From Chrysemys picta bellii (Eukaryota; Chordata; Testudines; Emydidae): 64,000 nucleotides of DNA. Every line of letters starts with the position of its first letter. Within the stretch, counting starts at the first letter, position 1. Shown here in pieces: positions 24,880-36,005 of this stretch. The stretch spans positions 15,276,572-15,340,571 of the forward strand of contig NC_088800.1 of NCBI RefSeq assembly GCF_011386835.1, read 5' to 3'. The position numbers were made by a program, and so were the translations under genes. The notes beneath the pieces were generated by a model. That model did no database searches, was not told where the DNA came from, and saw only the letters and a program-made list of their open reading frames with translations.

Positions 24880-25830
24880 CACGTGGATGTAGGATTCTTT
24901 CCAGGGCTGGTGTCAGATCGTTTTTCAGGGCTACTGTCCCAGGGCAGACCCTTAAAGACCACAAGGCCTGGGGCAGCCGGCAGAAATCGATTCTACCAGC
25001 TCCTTTGCATGCTTATAGCGCGCGGGGGGGGACCACCCTTGCGCATTATAACTAAGCCATTGAATAGGCGTGAACAATCCGCGGTGTTTTCTCCTCCCAG
25101 CACAGCCAGGCTCGAATCCGCTCTCTCACGCGAGTCCAAGGGCTATTTACAACCAAACGCCCCGCTGACCGAGCTCAGCCCGTTCCTTCGCGGAGGAGGG
25201 CGCGAAGCGTGGACGGGGCCCGGGCATCAGCCCTTCCTCTCGGCAGGGATGCGCTGGAGGGAGGCTCAGGGCTACTGGAACGAGCAGCGCCTGTAAACAG
25301 GCCGGCGGCGGCTGCCGGCCCCTGATTGCAGGTGTGGGGTCACGTGAGCCGAGTTGCTGACTTGTTTCAATGCGCGTCTTCTGCCCTGGTTTTCTGCCTG
25401 GCCCCGGCCGCTGAATAGCGGCCCCGGCTCTGCAGAAATTGTTGTGTGTCTGCAACAGTCGCTTCCCCCTCCCCTCCACCAGGCCTTAGCCAAACTGCTT
25501 TCTCGGCAAAGTGTGAGGGACTCCTGCCCCCTCTGCTGCGCTGGGGCTGGGAGGGGGGTGTCTTTGTTTTGAAAATGGCTGGGGCTGGGTGGGAGCAGTC
25601 ACAGTCCTCACACCCCCCGAACAAAAAAGCCCAACAGTCATTGCCTAGATCGGCGCGCGGGGGGGAGGGAGCTGTGTCAGGAAATATTTGTCAAGGGCTC
25701 GCGTGGTTTAAACGAGCTCTGTGCGGAGGAAACGCTCTGGAGGGGGAGCCGAGCGCACCAGTATGCAAGCGTGGATTGGCCGCGCTCATTAGGCCGCTTC
25801 TTCATCCCAGCGCTGACTCACCGCTGAGAA
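24880..25830. promoter_or_regulatory. CpG-rich block
   Basis: CG pairs are dense around 25010-25320 (GCGCGCGGGGGGGGACC, GGCCGGCGGCGGCTGCCGGC) and 25400-25660. TCACGTGA at about 25341-25348 is a palindromic E-box for bHLH-zip factors. A likely unmethylated regulatory or promoter region. A 215-codon frame crossing its right edge runs into a GT repeat and is not believed. Confidence 0.5.
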
Positions 25831-25930
25831 TAAACCGGGAGCAAGACAAGGAGTGGGTCTGTGTGCACGTGTGCTGGGGGTGTGACGTGTCCGCGTTCCA
25901 TCTGTGTGCTGGTGATGGGAGGCGTGTGCT

Positions 25931-26048
25931 GTGTGTGTGTGTGTGTGTGTGTGCTGGTGCCTGTGTCTCTGTGTTGTGTTTGCTCTCTGAGCCGTGTACG
26001 TGCTCTCCCTGTGTCGTTTGTTTCAACTGTGTGTGTGTGTGTGTGTGT
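25931..26048. repeat. Two (GT)n tracts with degenerate GT-rich text between
   Basis: Perfect GT runs at about 25931-25953 and 26029-26048 separated by GTGTCTCTGTGTTGTG-type text, indicating one longer decayed array. Cys/Val-rich frames on the plus strand arise from it. Confidence 0.9.
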
Positions 26049-26569
26049 ACCCCTCCGTGTGCAGCGGGCTGTGGGCGCTCTCTGGGGGTGTGATGGGCCA
26101 GAGACGCTATGCGTGCTGGTGCCACCTGTCTGGGTGTGCAATGGCAAAGTGGTGGCCTAAAAAAAAAGTTTCAGACCGTCCCCTGCTAACTTTGGAAAAG
26201 TTCAAGAAGTTGGCTGGCCTGATCCCTGCAGCCCAACCCAGCCCAAACAGCAGCGTCTGGCTCAGAATATTTCAGGGGGTGGGGGGGACTCCTCGGGTCA
26301 AATCTCCCGGGCATCGTTATAACTACACTCATTGAGGAGTAGGGAGCAGGACGGCAATTAGCTATAGAGCCGCTCGCCTTGCAAACAGAGGGGCTCGGAT
26401 TATTGCAAATTCATCTCTATTTTCCAGGCCAGCGCTTGTATTCTCTGTTAGCATAAGAATGGAGCCAGGCCCTGTGAACTCCCCCGACCTACTGACCCTT
26501 CTCCACAGACGTGAATAGCAGCACTTTCCGTCCTCCCCCCAGCCTCTCCAGCAGACTTGAGCCATGCCT

Positions 26570-26800
26570 AAATTCCTAACCAGGGTAATTTAATATATCT
26601 TAAGCCCCTAGCTGCTTTATTTTCGCTCCTTTTTTAGTTTGTTTTAGGCATTCACTGGCTCTCACCCCATCATTAGAGCTCCTTATTTGACGGATGTAAG
26701 GAGCTGCTATGAGACTACAAGTCTCTTTTTATCTTCTAAATAAGCTGTGCTTCCCTGTAATTAGAATGGTATTCCCAGCCATTGAGTCCTTTCAGGGCTG
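26570..26800. promoter_or_regulatory. Candidate conserved noncoding element
   Basis: AT-rich, repeat-free text with GGGTAATTTAATATATC, CATCATTAGAGC, CCCTGTAATTAGAATGG and TTTATTTTCGC. Multiple homeodomain-type cores in about 230 bases. Enhancer-like by texture; conservation untested. Confidence 0.3.
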
Positions 26801-27002
26801 CTTAACAAAAAGCTTGCAGGGGACGAATAATCCCAAACTATAAACTCCACATCCAAAGCAAATAGCCTGGAGTTTAAAGGAGGCCTTGGCAGTGCTGGGC
26901 TAGCAAGCTGCAAAACCCAGACTGAGGGGCTAAAAAGGAACTGGCTTTGCACTGGGCTTGTTTAAAATACACAAAGAGAGCGAAAGAGACTCACACAGCA
27001 GA

Positions 27003-27500
27003 GACATACTGTACACACACTCACACATCATACACACACATACACTCACATCATACACAGACACATATACACGCTCACACATCATACACACAGACATACA
27101 CACACATCATACACACATATATTATACACACACTCACACACATCATACACAGACATACACACACTCACATACACACAGACATATACACACACACATCATA
27201 CACACACTCATCATACATACAGATGCATATACACAAATCATGTACACAGAGATATACACATGCACACAGATCACACACAGAGATACATCTATAATACTCC
27301 CATATCATGTACACAGACATATACACACACATAGATATCTATTATACAAACTCACATATTATACGCACACTGGAACATACAGATTCCTCCTCACACACAG
27401 TCGCATAAATTACACACACACACACACACACACACACCCTCTACGCTCACATCCTATACAAACACAAGCTCTCTCACCCACACACACATGTAATACACAG

Positions 27501-27536
<36 letters not shown>

Positions 27537-27560
27537 CTATTACGAGAGAGAGAGAGGAAA
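27003..27560. repeat. Long composite CA-rich microsatellite array
   Basis: About 530 bases of interrupted ACACATCATACACACAG-type units, then pure (CA)n near 27415-27437, (TC)n near 27500-27520, (AC)n to 27536 and (GA)n at 27543-27556. His/Thr-rich frames up to 232 codons on the plus strand are translations of this array. Confidence 0.9.
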
Positions 27561-27933
27561 TTGTCCTATCTTTCAACTGCACAGGACTTACATTTTTATT
27601 TGGAGAATAGCTATTTAATCCACTCGGCCAGTGAGAGTTCTGTGTGCGGAGATTAAAAATTAAAAGGAGATTCTCAAGCAATATTTAAATAAGTATTTTT
27701 ATAATATCTATTGTTTGTGAAACTTAATGGAAGCTGGAAAATCCCATTTCTTTCCTTGCAAGTTGTGCCCTTTTCTCTCCCCTGATCTGAAATGCTGAAG
27801 ATTCTTTGTCAGACCACTTCACTTTACAATAGGTCTTGTCCTGCCACAGCCAAAGTGGTTTGTCCGTCAGCCTCAGCCATGTTTCATCGCTGCAGCTTTA
27901 GGAATGGGGTCTGGGCATGCGCTTCTGCCGAAC

Positions 27934-27952
27934 ATCCAGCAGGGGGAGCACA
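27934..27952 (+). promoter_or_regulatory. CTCF-like motif, forward orientation
   Basis: ATCCAGCAGGGGGAGCACA closely follows the core CTCF consensus CCASYAGRKGGCRS, differing mainly by A for C in the GGCGC part. It lies in non-repetitive AT-rich flanks. Binding is predicted, not shown. Confidence 0.45.
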
Positions 27953-28287
27953 AAATATTGTATTTTGGTAGGCCCTGAAAAACTTTTGGCATATTTAGCT
28001 AGTCTCTTTCTTGTCGCTAGAGCCTAGGAGGGGTTGATTAGTCACTCAGTTCGGACAGAATGCAGAGGTTCCGAGCCGGGGACTCTTTCAAATAGACCAT
28101 AGCAACTTTTAAAGATAGATCAAAAATTGGGGTTGAATAACTTGACAATGAATGACCGTTACAAAGACGTAACCGAGAATCTCCTCAAGTACGGGACAAC
28201 ACAGGAATCTGTCAGGCTTCACAGGAGACAGCCAGAGAAAGAGCTGTGTCTGAAGCACTTCTCCCAAGAACACTTATAGATTTGGAC

Positions 28288-28400
28288 CAGTAGCACCTAG
28301 AGGTCCCACTCAGGGACTCGTGGTGGAAGGCGCTATATAAATACCAAAGCTGTCTCCTTGTTCTGTGCAGTGCCAAGCACACTGGGCTCAACAAATTAAT
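28288..28400 (-). mobile_element. L2/MIR-like 3' end remnant
   Basis: AGTAGCACCTAGAGGTCCCA followed by GGCGCTATATAAATA resembles the reverse complement of L2-type tails (compare the better copy at 37.4 kb). Short and diverged, so the family call is tentative. Confidence 0.4.
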
Positions 28401-28409
28401 ACGTTACAA

Positions 28410-29500
28410 TAATAACAACAGGTCCATTCTAGGCAATATACAGAGTAGACATCAAACCCCACTGACTTCAGGAACAGTAAAAGTACCCACACCTCTATTG
28501 CAATACTCCTCTCGCGGGGCTGCATGTGCTCTCCGTGTCCCTAAGTCCCAGGGATCTTCAGGATCTTGGACACTGACAAGAGATTTCCCATTTCCTGGGA
28601 TGTTTGCCTTTATGAGTCATGTTTATTTTCTTTCCCTCCATTTATATCTATCTCTGAAAAAGGACCTCGCCCAAGCGCATCAAAACAAGCTGTAGTGAAG
28701 AAGAATTCTGGCAACATGGCAGATGCCAGCTAAAAAAGTTGCCCTGGTATCACCGAAGGCCCACTCAATAACTACTCTGCAGAGTTTGGTCAGACAGGGC
28801 CCTGTTTATATGGGACTCTGGCCCTATGTCAAACATGAAAAGGAACTAATTAATCAGGAACCCCCCTGAAGCCACTTGTGGGCTGCATTCTCCTCTGTAG
28901 ACCTGCCTCATGGTAGTGGTGCCATGTAGGGTCTAGGGCCATGGCCCAAAAAGCAGCAATAGCTGGGGTATACTGCACTGCGCTCACTTCCTTCCACTGC
29001 ACTCGATTCCTTCCACCACTGCAGCATGGTCCGCTGTTGCAGGGCTGCCACGGGCTCCTTGCCTGCAGCTGTGCCCTGGGATCCTTCCAGTGGGAGATGG
29101 ATATTGATTAATGATGTAGCTAGCACTCTGCATGTACCCTGTGCTGTACAGTGACAGATCAACACCAGATAACAGGCCCTTGCAGCAAAGGGCCTGCAGT
29201 GAGAGGGCACCCAGGAAGGCAGACGGAGAGGGGGAGGGGACCATTCCACATCCCCCATCTCTGCAGCCCCTGCTCTGCACGCTTTTTCTGTATGATTAGA
29301 TAGGCGTCCTCCCCTGGGCAGGCAGGAAGAGGGGAGACTGGAATAAAGCAGATGGGGAAGAGGGGGCTGGTTGGAAGAGGGTAGCACTGCACCATCTGAA
29401 TTCCTTTTAGGAAAGGAAGGGATTATTCACACATGGTCTGGAAATCATAATACACAGGGTATTGGCCTGAAGCTAAAAATCAAAATGTTCTGACTAGACA
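28410..29500. other. Noncoding stretch, no gene recognised
   Basis: Frames up to 159 codons on the minus strand have no recognisable domain and ordinary composition. No splice-bounded exon could be defended. Confidence 0.4.
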
Positions 29501-29519
29501 GTAAGGATATTCCGTAACT

Positions 29520-29690
29520 GCAAGAGCAATTAGGCCTTGGAATAGGGTCCCCAGGGAAGAAGTCAAAGAACCCCACTAGAAGGATGCTGGAGAAGAGATC
29601 AGATAAAGCACTGGAGGGATGAATGTAAGGAAATGTCCTGCACAATATAGGGTGTCAGACTAGATGGCCCAGGAGACCTTTTCTATGGGG
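29520..29690 (+). mobile_element. CR1-type LINE 3' fragment
   Basis: GGAATAGGGTCCCCAGGGAAG, AGATCAGATAAAGCACTGG and GACTAGATGGCCCAGGAG occur in the order expected for the 3' end of another CR1 subfamily (the one usually ending in 'GACTAGATGACCTCC'). Diverged and 5' truncated. Confidence 0.65.
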
Positions 29691-29884
29691 CCTTATGCAC
29701 TGGGGTTAGTAAAGGGCATTTTGCCAGACTCAGGGCCTGGAGAAAGCGGGTGTAACTCCTCATGGCAGTTCTCCAGGAGAAATTCAGCAGCCGTGTCAAT
29801 GTAAGCGGTAGGATGAATGGAAGTTGGTCAGGAAACAGATGTAAGCAGTAAGGCAGAGTAACTTGAATGCATAAGGAATGGGAT

Positions 29885-30632
29885 GTGAATAATACAAAGA
29901 ATATTATAATCCTTTTATAAAAAATCAATGGTGCACTCTCCTCTGGACTACTGGGTGCACTAGTGGTCACCCCACTTCAAAAATATATTGAAGAACTAGT
30001 GGGGGTTAAGATAAGGCCAACGGGAATGATCAAGGGCCTAGAAAAACTCTGATATGCAGAGAGATTGCAAAGATTGGGCTTGTTTACCTTATAAAGGAGA
30101 TGAATAAGAGGAAACATGATACAAATATATAAAATAATGAGTGGTATAGCGAAGGTAGATCAAGAACTTCCATTCTCCCTGTCTCATAACACAAGCACAA
30201 TGGGACAATCAGTGAAACTAAAAGGTGGGACATTCAGAACCATCAAAGGAAATGCTTTTTCAAACAACATATGATTAAGCTGTGGAACTCATTGCCACAG
30301 GAAGTTGTTGAGGCCAATAACATAGCAAGATATCCAAAAAGGAATTGGATATCAAGGCTATCCAGAGTTTTTCGTAATGAATGATGACAAAACTTTTGGA
30401 ACCTCATGCTTCAGGCTCAAATCTATTAAACCTCATGCTTCAAGCTAAAGTCAATCTCTAATGATTAGGTACCAGGATGAAGGGGGCAGATTTTCTCACC
30501 TCTGCTTATTTCAGGGTTCTTGCACCTTCCTCTGCAGCATCTGTTGCTAGCCACTGCCAGACACAGGATACTAGACTAGGTGAACCTAGGGTCTGATCCA
30601 ATCTGGCATTTCCTATGTTCCTATCTTGCACT
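29885..30632 (+). mobile_element. CR1 LINE, 3' part (RT C-terminal region and 3' UTR)
   Basis: From AATATTATAATCCTTTTAT through AACGGGAATGATCAAGGGCC, TGTGGAACTCATTGCCACAGG and finally GGTCTGATCCAATCTGGC, TTTCCTATGTTCCTAT, the order matches the last 750 bases of CR1. The upstream part derives from the C-terminal end of the reverse transcriptase ORF but carries frameshifts, so no protein is made. The 5' truncation is typical of target-primed reverse transcription. Confidence 0.8.
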
Positions 30633-30639
30633 GATCTGG

Positions 30640-31219
30640 TGTTGTGTGCCTGTGAGATGTGTGCCAATCTTTGTGCCATTGAAGTCAAAGGCAAAATTTC
30701 TGCAACTCTGTTTGCATTCTGTGGAGGGGGAACACTCCCATTGAGGTATTGGTATCCTGTGGTGGGAATATTAAACCCCCATTGATAGGATTTGGCCCAA
30801 TGAGTGCAGTTTATTGTGTTAATAATAACAACCCTATTTTCCCCTGCAGGATAACTAAAGTCCCACTGAAGTTCCTCAGCATATCCCTAGACTATGAGGC
30901 AGTAGTGGGGAAAAAACTGAGCCGCCACAGCGTGAAAGGGGGTCTACCAGGAGAATCAATTAATAGATAGGTGTAATACAAAGCGGCACTCCCTGCTTTA
31001 ACCCCACCCCAATGCACCCGAAGTCCAGTTCTTTCCTCTGGATAACAGGAGTCACTTCAATCACATTCATTTTGCAACCCATCCACATGCCAGTTCTGCT
31101 ATTTTGCCACTTCTACCCACTCTCATATATTTCCTAAGCAAATTACATCGAGGGTCAATCCTGCAAGCCCCCATGTGCAGGAGCCATTGAAACCATTGTA
31201 CAGTCCTTTGGACAATAAT
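30640..31219. other. Noncoding stretch left of the LTR element
   Basis: No gene. Text near 31150-31200 (GGTCAATCCTGCAAGCCCCC, GAGCCATTGAAACCATTG) looks like another diverged member of the short CCATTGAA repeat family. The last bases, GACAATAAT, abut the 5' LTR. Confidence 0.4.
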
Positions 31220-32243
31220 TGTGACACTGGCAGACCAGGGGCCAACTCATGCCAGGTCCCCAGGCCTCAGTGGAACACTGACAAATACACAGCTGAAATC
31301 AGGTTGGCTCACCTGTGGGTTAGTATTGTTAAAATAGGTATTTGAATTATTAGAATGTGATAAGATTTTATGGGATGCTTGTAAGTTGCTACATGCATTG
31401 ATCTCACTTAGAATCCACATGCACATGCACATGCACTGATCTCTCACAGAAGTTGATATGTCCTGGCCAATGAGGAAGGCTAACAGACACTAGCTGGACT
31501 AGAGTGGAACATTAAAGAAGACACAATACTTTGTTTACTCTCTCCAAACCATGAAGAGGAATCTTGCAAGTGAATTCCTCCCATCAATGGAGTTTTCAGC
31601 TCCAAGCAGAGCGGGGGAAGGGAATAAAAACAAGGAGGAACAGTATCTTTGTGCTGCTTGGACTCAGTCAGGGGCAAGGATTACTAGGCATAAGCAAAAG
31701 ATCCCCAGTGCTTAGCCGGGGTTAGCCCTAAAGGACATACAGAGATTGCTCACTATAAGAGCTTTTTTACTTTTTGAATCTTAAGATTGGAACTCATTTG
31801 TGTGTGTATATGTTTACCTGCTATAAACTTGTAAATAACTCTCTTATTTCCTTTTCCTATTAATAAATCTGTATATAGTTTATTATAAGATTAGCTTACA
31901 AGTATTGTCTTTGGTGTGAGATCTAAGGTGCAATTGACCTGGAGTAAGTGACTGGTCCTTTGGGACTGGAAGTATCCTAAATATTGCTGTGATTCATGGT
32001 GTAAGGGACCATCTATCACAAAGAGAGGCTTACCTGGGTGGCAAGAGGGACTGGAGTACCCAAGGGGACTGTCTGTGTTGCCATGTTCAGGCTGTTATAG
32101 TGCCTGAGGAGTTTACACTTGATAATTGGCTGGTGAAATCTAAGTACAAAACTCACAACTAATGTGGGGTTGTGCCCTGGATCTTAACAGTCTGCCCTGA
32201 GGTTGGTACTCACGCTCTCGAGTCACTGCAGGACAGCTTGACC
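31220..32243 (+). repeat. 5' LTR
   Basis: Begins TGTGACACTGG and shares most of its length with the repeat at 36006. A TATA-like GGGAATAAAAACAAGG at about 31619 could mark the U3/R promoter, and TTAATAAATCTG near 31860 could be the polyadenylation signal. Compared with the 3' LTR it lacks roughly 100 bases of U3 and instead has CACATG repeated three times near 31418-31436. In an 83-base stretch after GTCCCCAGGCC I count 7 differences between the LTRs, all transitions. Confidence 0.85.
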
Positions 32244-32639
32244 CTGGTGCAGTTGGCAGGATTCACATACCACAGGTCCGTTAAGGTTATAGATCAGAAT
32301 CCCAGCGCGGTTAAGGTTTTAAACTTGATCGTGAGAGTTTTAAAGTGTAAAGAATAGACACGATGAGTGAACCACAGTCATCTAAGGGTCTTGTGAGAGA
32401 ATAACTTGAACAGTTTGCAGAGGGAAATATCCTACACAAAGAAAGCCCAAGTTCAGGAGTTGAGCATTGCCCATAATTTTTAACCAGGTGGCAGGTAAAG
32501 AAGAGGTGGTGAAGCCAAAGAACCCTCCTGCCCCAGTCCCCACAGAGGAGAACATTGCAGTGGAACTGGCCTGATTGCAGCACCTGAGAGCCCAGCAAAC
32601 ACAAGAGACTGAGAATTGCAGATCAGGGAGACTGACGTG

Positions 32640-33590
32640 ACTTAGGCAGCTGGGGAGAAATCCCACCAAAGGTGTATGGAACCAACACCAGCATCAAAGA
32701 CAATGAAGATGCTGAGGAGAGGGCACACTGGAGGCAGATGGATGTTGAAACATTGCAGCTCAAATTACTGGAGAAGCAAAAGGAGCTTCCCCACAACCCC
32801 CACAACCCCCCCCACACACACACACACAACACAAGGGAGTGGAAGAATGTCTGCCCAATTTATGGAGAAACTGTACAGAAGAGTTCCTGTCCATGTTTGA
32901 GAGACTATGTGGGATGCACAATATCCCAGCCATAAACAGTTGCCTATCTTCTTAACCAGGTTAACTGGGAAAGCCGGACAAGTTTTTAATGATATGGAGG
33001 AGGGTGATGCTAAGGTGTATAAAAAAATTAAAGAAAATGTATTGAAAAGAGTTAAGATTACTGCTGAGACTTATCCACTGAAGGATAGAAACCTCAAAAT
33101 GTTTGACAGTAGCACTCATGTTGAATATGTGCATCAAATGTGTAGTTTTATAAGAAAATGGATAATGGGGGTGGGGGCTGAAGGTGATTATGGGAAACTG
33201 TTTGAGCTGATAGCCCAGGAGCAATTGTTATGGGTAGTTATGGATGAGGTGAAGGCAGCCATCTGTGACAAAAAACCAGCCCCGGTTTTAGAGACTGCAG
33301 AAATTGCTGATGAACATGTTGGATCAAGGGTCCATGGGAGGAGGGTGCAAATCCCAGGGAAAGGAAAATCCCCATGTCACCCAGGTTAAAAGGGAATTGG
33401 AAATAAACCTTACCCCAACTTTGATTAAAAAAAAAAGCCCAAGGGAGCCTAGGTTTAAATCCCCCTACCAAAAGGGATGGCAAGTAGTCTGTCATCATTG
33501 TGGCGCTCCTAGCTATATAGAACCAAATTGCCCAAAACTTAAGGCAAACCCACAATCCACAGTGAATGCCACTACCATTACCCCATAAAT
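32640..33590 (+). pseudogene. gag remnant with SCAN-like region and zinc knuckle
   Basis: This is the structural (capsid and nucleocapsid) gene of the LTR element, in at least three phases, so it is a pseudogene. The central open segment (32907-33389) contains a helical region with FDSSTHVEYVHQMC, IRKWIMG and ELIAQEQLLWVV. Its pattern matches the SCAN fold (R..F / L..LC..WL / QILELLVLEQFL). A knuckle at 33490-33531 reads CHHCGAPSYIEPNC, that is CX2CX4YX4C: the usual His is Tyr, so zinc binding is probably lost. A CA/CCCAC simple tract interrupts the N-terminal part near 32790-32830. SCAN zinc-finger host genes are an alternative, but pol and LTR context argues for retroelement gag. Confidence 0.7.
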
Positions 33591-33671
33591 CAGGAGGAAA
33601 TTGTAATGAACTATATTAGGACTGACTGAGCCATGGGAGGGTAGTGAAGAATGTATCAGAAATGCTAAGGT

Positions 33672-33965
33672 AAAAGGTATAGATTGTAAGGGCTGGAGGG
33701 ACACTGTCCCAAGTCACTTTGGTCAAGGAAAGTTTAGCGAGGGAGGAAGACAGACTTCCTGGTAAGAGTTTAGCTTTGGCTGAATTCCCTGTAACTGTAC
33801 CACCACTGGCCAAGGTCTGCCGCGTGTTTGAAGATTTCGAAGGAGATGTTATTGTGGGCATTAGGAATCCACTTCACACTGCTGTTTTAATAGGTAATGA
33901 TATGTTAGCCATGTCTATGCAGGTTAATATCATAAAACAGCCGGAAGAGGATAGCTCTGCCCTGC
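33672..33965 (+). pseudogene. Aspartic protease remnant of the LTR element
   Basis: A GWRDT motif near 33690-33705 corresponds to the D-T-G active-site region of retroelement proteases. The Gly is lost and a frameshift follows at once; the next phase continues with QVTLVKE. A later IRNPLHTAVLIGNDML stretch fits the C-terminal 'LLGND' part of Ty3-type proteases. It lies between gag and the integrase segment, as expected. It cannot make an active enzyme. Confidence 0.55.
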
Positions 33966-34140
33966 CTGGCTTGTCTGTGGACAGCAGAGAGGGTTGGGAG
34001 GGGAAGAGAAATGACCTCAGTCCTCTGTCAGCAGAAAGTAACAATTTGTTATTCACTGACAAGAGTGTACACCCCAAGCATCTATGGGGTTTGCCCCCTT
34101 TGATCTCCTTTACAGGAGACAAGGGAGGTGACCCCTAAAT
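33966..34140 (+). other. Spacer where the integrase core would be expected
   Basis: Only about 175-250 bases lie between the protease remnant and the integrase C-terminal segment. The zinc-binding HHCC and catalytic DDE core of an integrase (about 700 bases or more) are not recognisable, so an internal deletion is likely. Confidence 0.5.
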
Positions 34141-34204
34141 TTAATTCAAGGCTCTTCGGAGGGTAGTACAGAAGAGTCAAGACAGCCTGTAGGGGAATAT
34201 ATCA

Positions 34205-34530
34205 CTTGTTTTAAAGAGAATTTAAAGGGCATGGTGGACTTAGTGCATCAGAACCTTGAAAGGGATCAGGCGACTTGGAAAGCTTGGTATGACAGGCCTG
34301 CTGGAGAAAGATTTTGTGATATAAGTGGCTTGGTGTTATTGTGGATTCCAGTGAGGAAGAACCAGATGCAAGATTGTTGGGAGGAACCTTTTGAGGTGGT
34401 AGGGAGCATGAATGAGGTCACTTCTGATGTAAGGAAACTCCATGGCAGGGAAACAGTGCAGAAAGTACATGTCAATATATTGCAAGCTTACCACGATGGA
34501 GAGATGGTGGTGAATATGATGTGCAATGGG
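34205..34530 (+). pseudogene. Integrase C-terminal segment of the LTR element
   Basis: An open frame with WKAWYDRPAGERF, GLVLLWIPVRKNQ, CWEEPFEVV and KVHVNILQAY. This matches the C-terminal region of Ty3-type integrases, where 'WYD..AR.R.F..GD.VLLL.P....KL...W.GPF.V' is followed by 'HVN.LK.Y'. Its position before the reverse transcriptase is the key structural point, because most Ty3/Gypsy elements carry integrase last. The catalytic core upstream is missing, so the product cannot be functional. Confidence 0.7.
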
Positions 34531-34779
34531 GAAACATTTACAGCCCCTTGAATTGATTTAGTCAGGGAAAGTAAGGGACAAACTTCACTGGAGAGCACTG
34601 AGGTTTGGGAGGATTTGATTGCAACCCAAAAGCAGGAGATGCTGGCAGTCTTCAAGTACCACAGGCAGGTATTTTCCAGGTTTAGCTAACAGAGTAGTAC
34701 ATTCCATTGAAAGGACAGAGACATGCCCTGTCCCTAGCAGAGCACAGCTGCTAAAGGAGAAATGCAAAGACAGATTCAG

Positions 34780-36005
34780 GATGAGATGGAAAGCATGCTG
34801 GGAATAGGGGTGATTACTAAATCAAAAAGCCCCTGGATGTCTCTCATTGTGATGGTAACCAAAAAGGGATAAAACCATGAGCTTCTGTGTGGATTTCAGA
34901 AGGGTAAACGCCATCACCTCACCTGATCCCTACCCCACACACCAGATAGAGAACCTATTGGATGTATTGAGGGGGGTGCAAAATTTATATGTACTCTGGA
35001 TTTGACGCGTGGATATTGGCAAATTCCCTCAGATGCTGATGCCCAGGAAAAGTCAGCGTTCATAGTGGAATCTGGCCTATATGAGTTTAAGGATTTTGGA
35101 TTAATTTAGGCAGGGCCTACATTTCAGAGGCTTGTCAATGAGGTGCTGCAAGGTTTGCAGACCATCGCCAGGGCCTATGTAGATGACTTGGCTATGTTTA
35201 GTGACTCCTGGAAAGGCCACTTGAACCTTGTGGGAATTGTATTGCAGAGGCCTGGAGAAGCCAACCTCACCATCAAAGTGTCGAAATGCAAGATGGCAGC
35301 CATGGTGTTGCCTTATTTATGACACAGGGTGGTCAGTGGCTTTGTTTGCCCTGAACCTTTAAAATTAGAAGCCATTTGGAATTGGCCTGCCCCACAAACC
35401 AAGAAGCAGGTCCAATCCTAATTGGTCTGGCCAATTATTACTGGAGGTTTGTGAAGGGGTTTAGCAACACCGTGGCCCCCATAACAGACCTTACGAAAAA
35501 GGGAAAGCCAGACTGGGGGAGATGGACTGAGACCTGTGAGGAAGGCTTCAAGGTCATAAAAGAAGCTTTGTCTAAAGAGCCAGTTTTAACCAGCCCTGAT
35601 TGCAGCAAACCCTTTGTGCTGTGCATGGATGCTTCTAATACTGGGCTAGGCGCAGTGCTAATGCAAGCTGGGATAGGGGACAAGAGGCATCCCTTGCCTT
35701 CTTGAGAAAAAAACTGACCCCTGCGGAACAGAAGTAAGCTGTCACTGGGCAGCTTAATTCTTATCTGTATAATAGAAAATGCCGGGTTCTATGGGACCAC
35801 TCCCTGATAATATGGTTGCACAAGGCCAAAGGGACAATTTGAGACTCTTACATTGGAGCCTAGCTCTACAGGAGTAAGACATGGAATTAGTCCACATCAA
35901 GGGACAAGGAAATGTGGTGGCAGATGCTTTGTCAAGAATAGGGTGCCCTGAGGCGGATTCAGGAGCATTGGTGACACCCCTTCCTACACCAATTTTCCAT
36001 TGGGT
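34780..36005 (+). pseudogene. Reverse transcriptase and RNase H remnant
   Basis: Motifs in order: VDFRRVN at about 34889, ...YWQIP near 35015, and the catalytic YVDD at 35176-35187. Then come the connection text LIGLANYYWRFVKGF at about 35422, RNase H text CMDASNTGLGAVLMQ near 35622, and VVADALSRIG at 35911-35943. In ordinary Ty3 elements 'ADALSR' precedes integrase; here the 3' LTR starts about 60 bases later. Several stops (for example TAA before 34875 and TAG near 35107) and frameshifts disable the gene. It would have copied the element RNA into DNA in cytoplasmic particles. Confidence 0.8.

Noticed and set aside
25446..26093. 215-codon plus-strand open frame
   Set aside because: Its second half is a translated GT repeat (Val/Cys runs), and the first half has no recognisable domain.
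26958..27656. 232-codon His/Thr-rich open frame
   Set aside because: It is the translation of the CA-rich microsatellite array.
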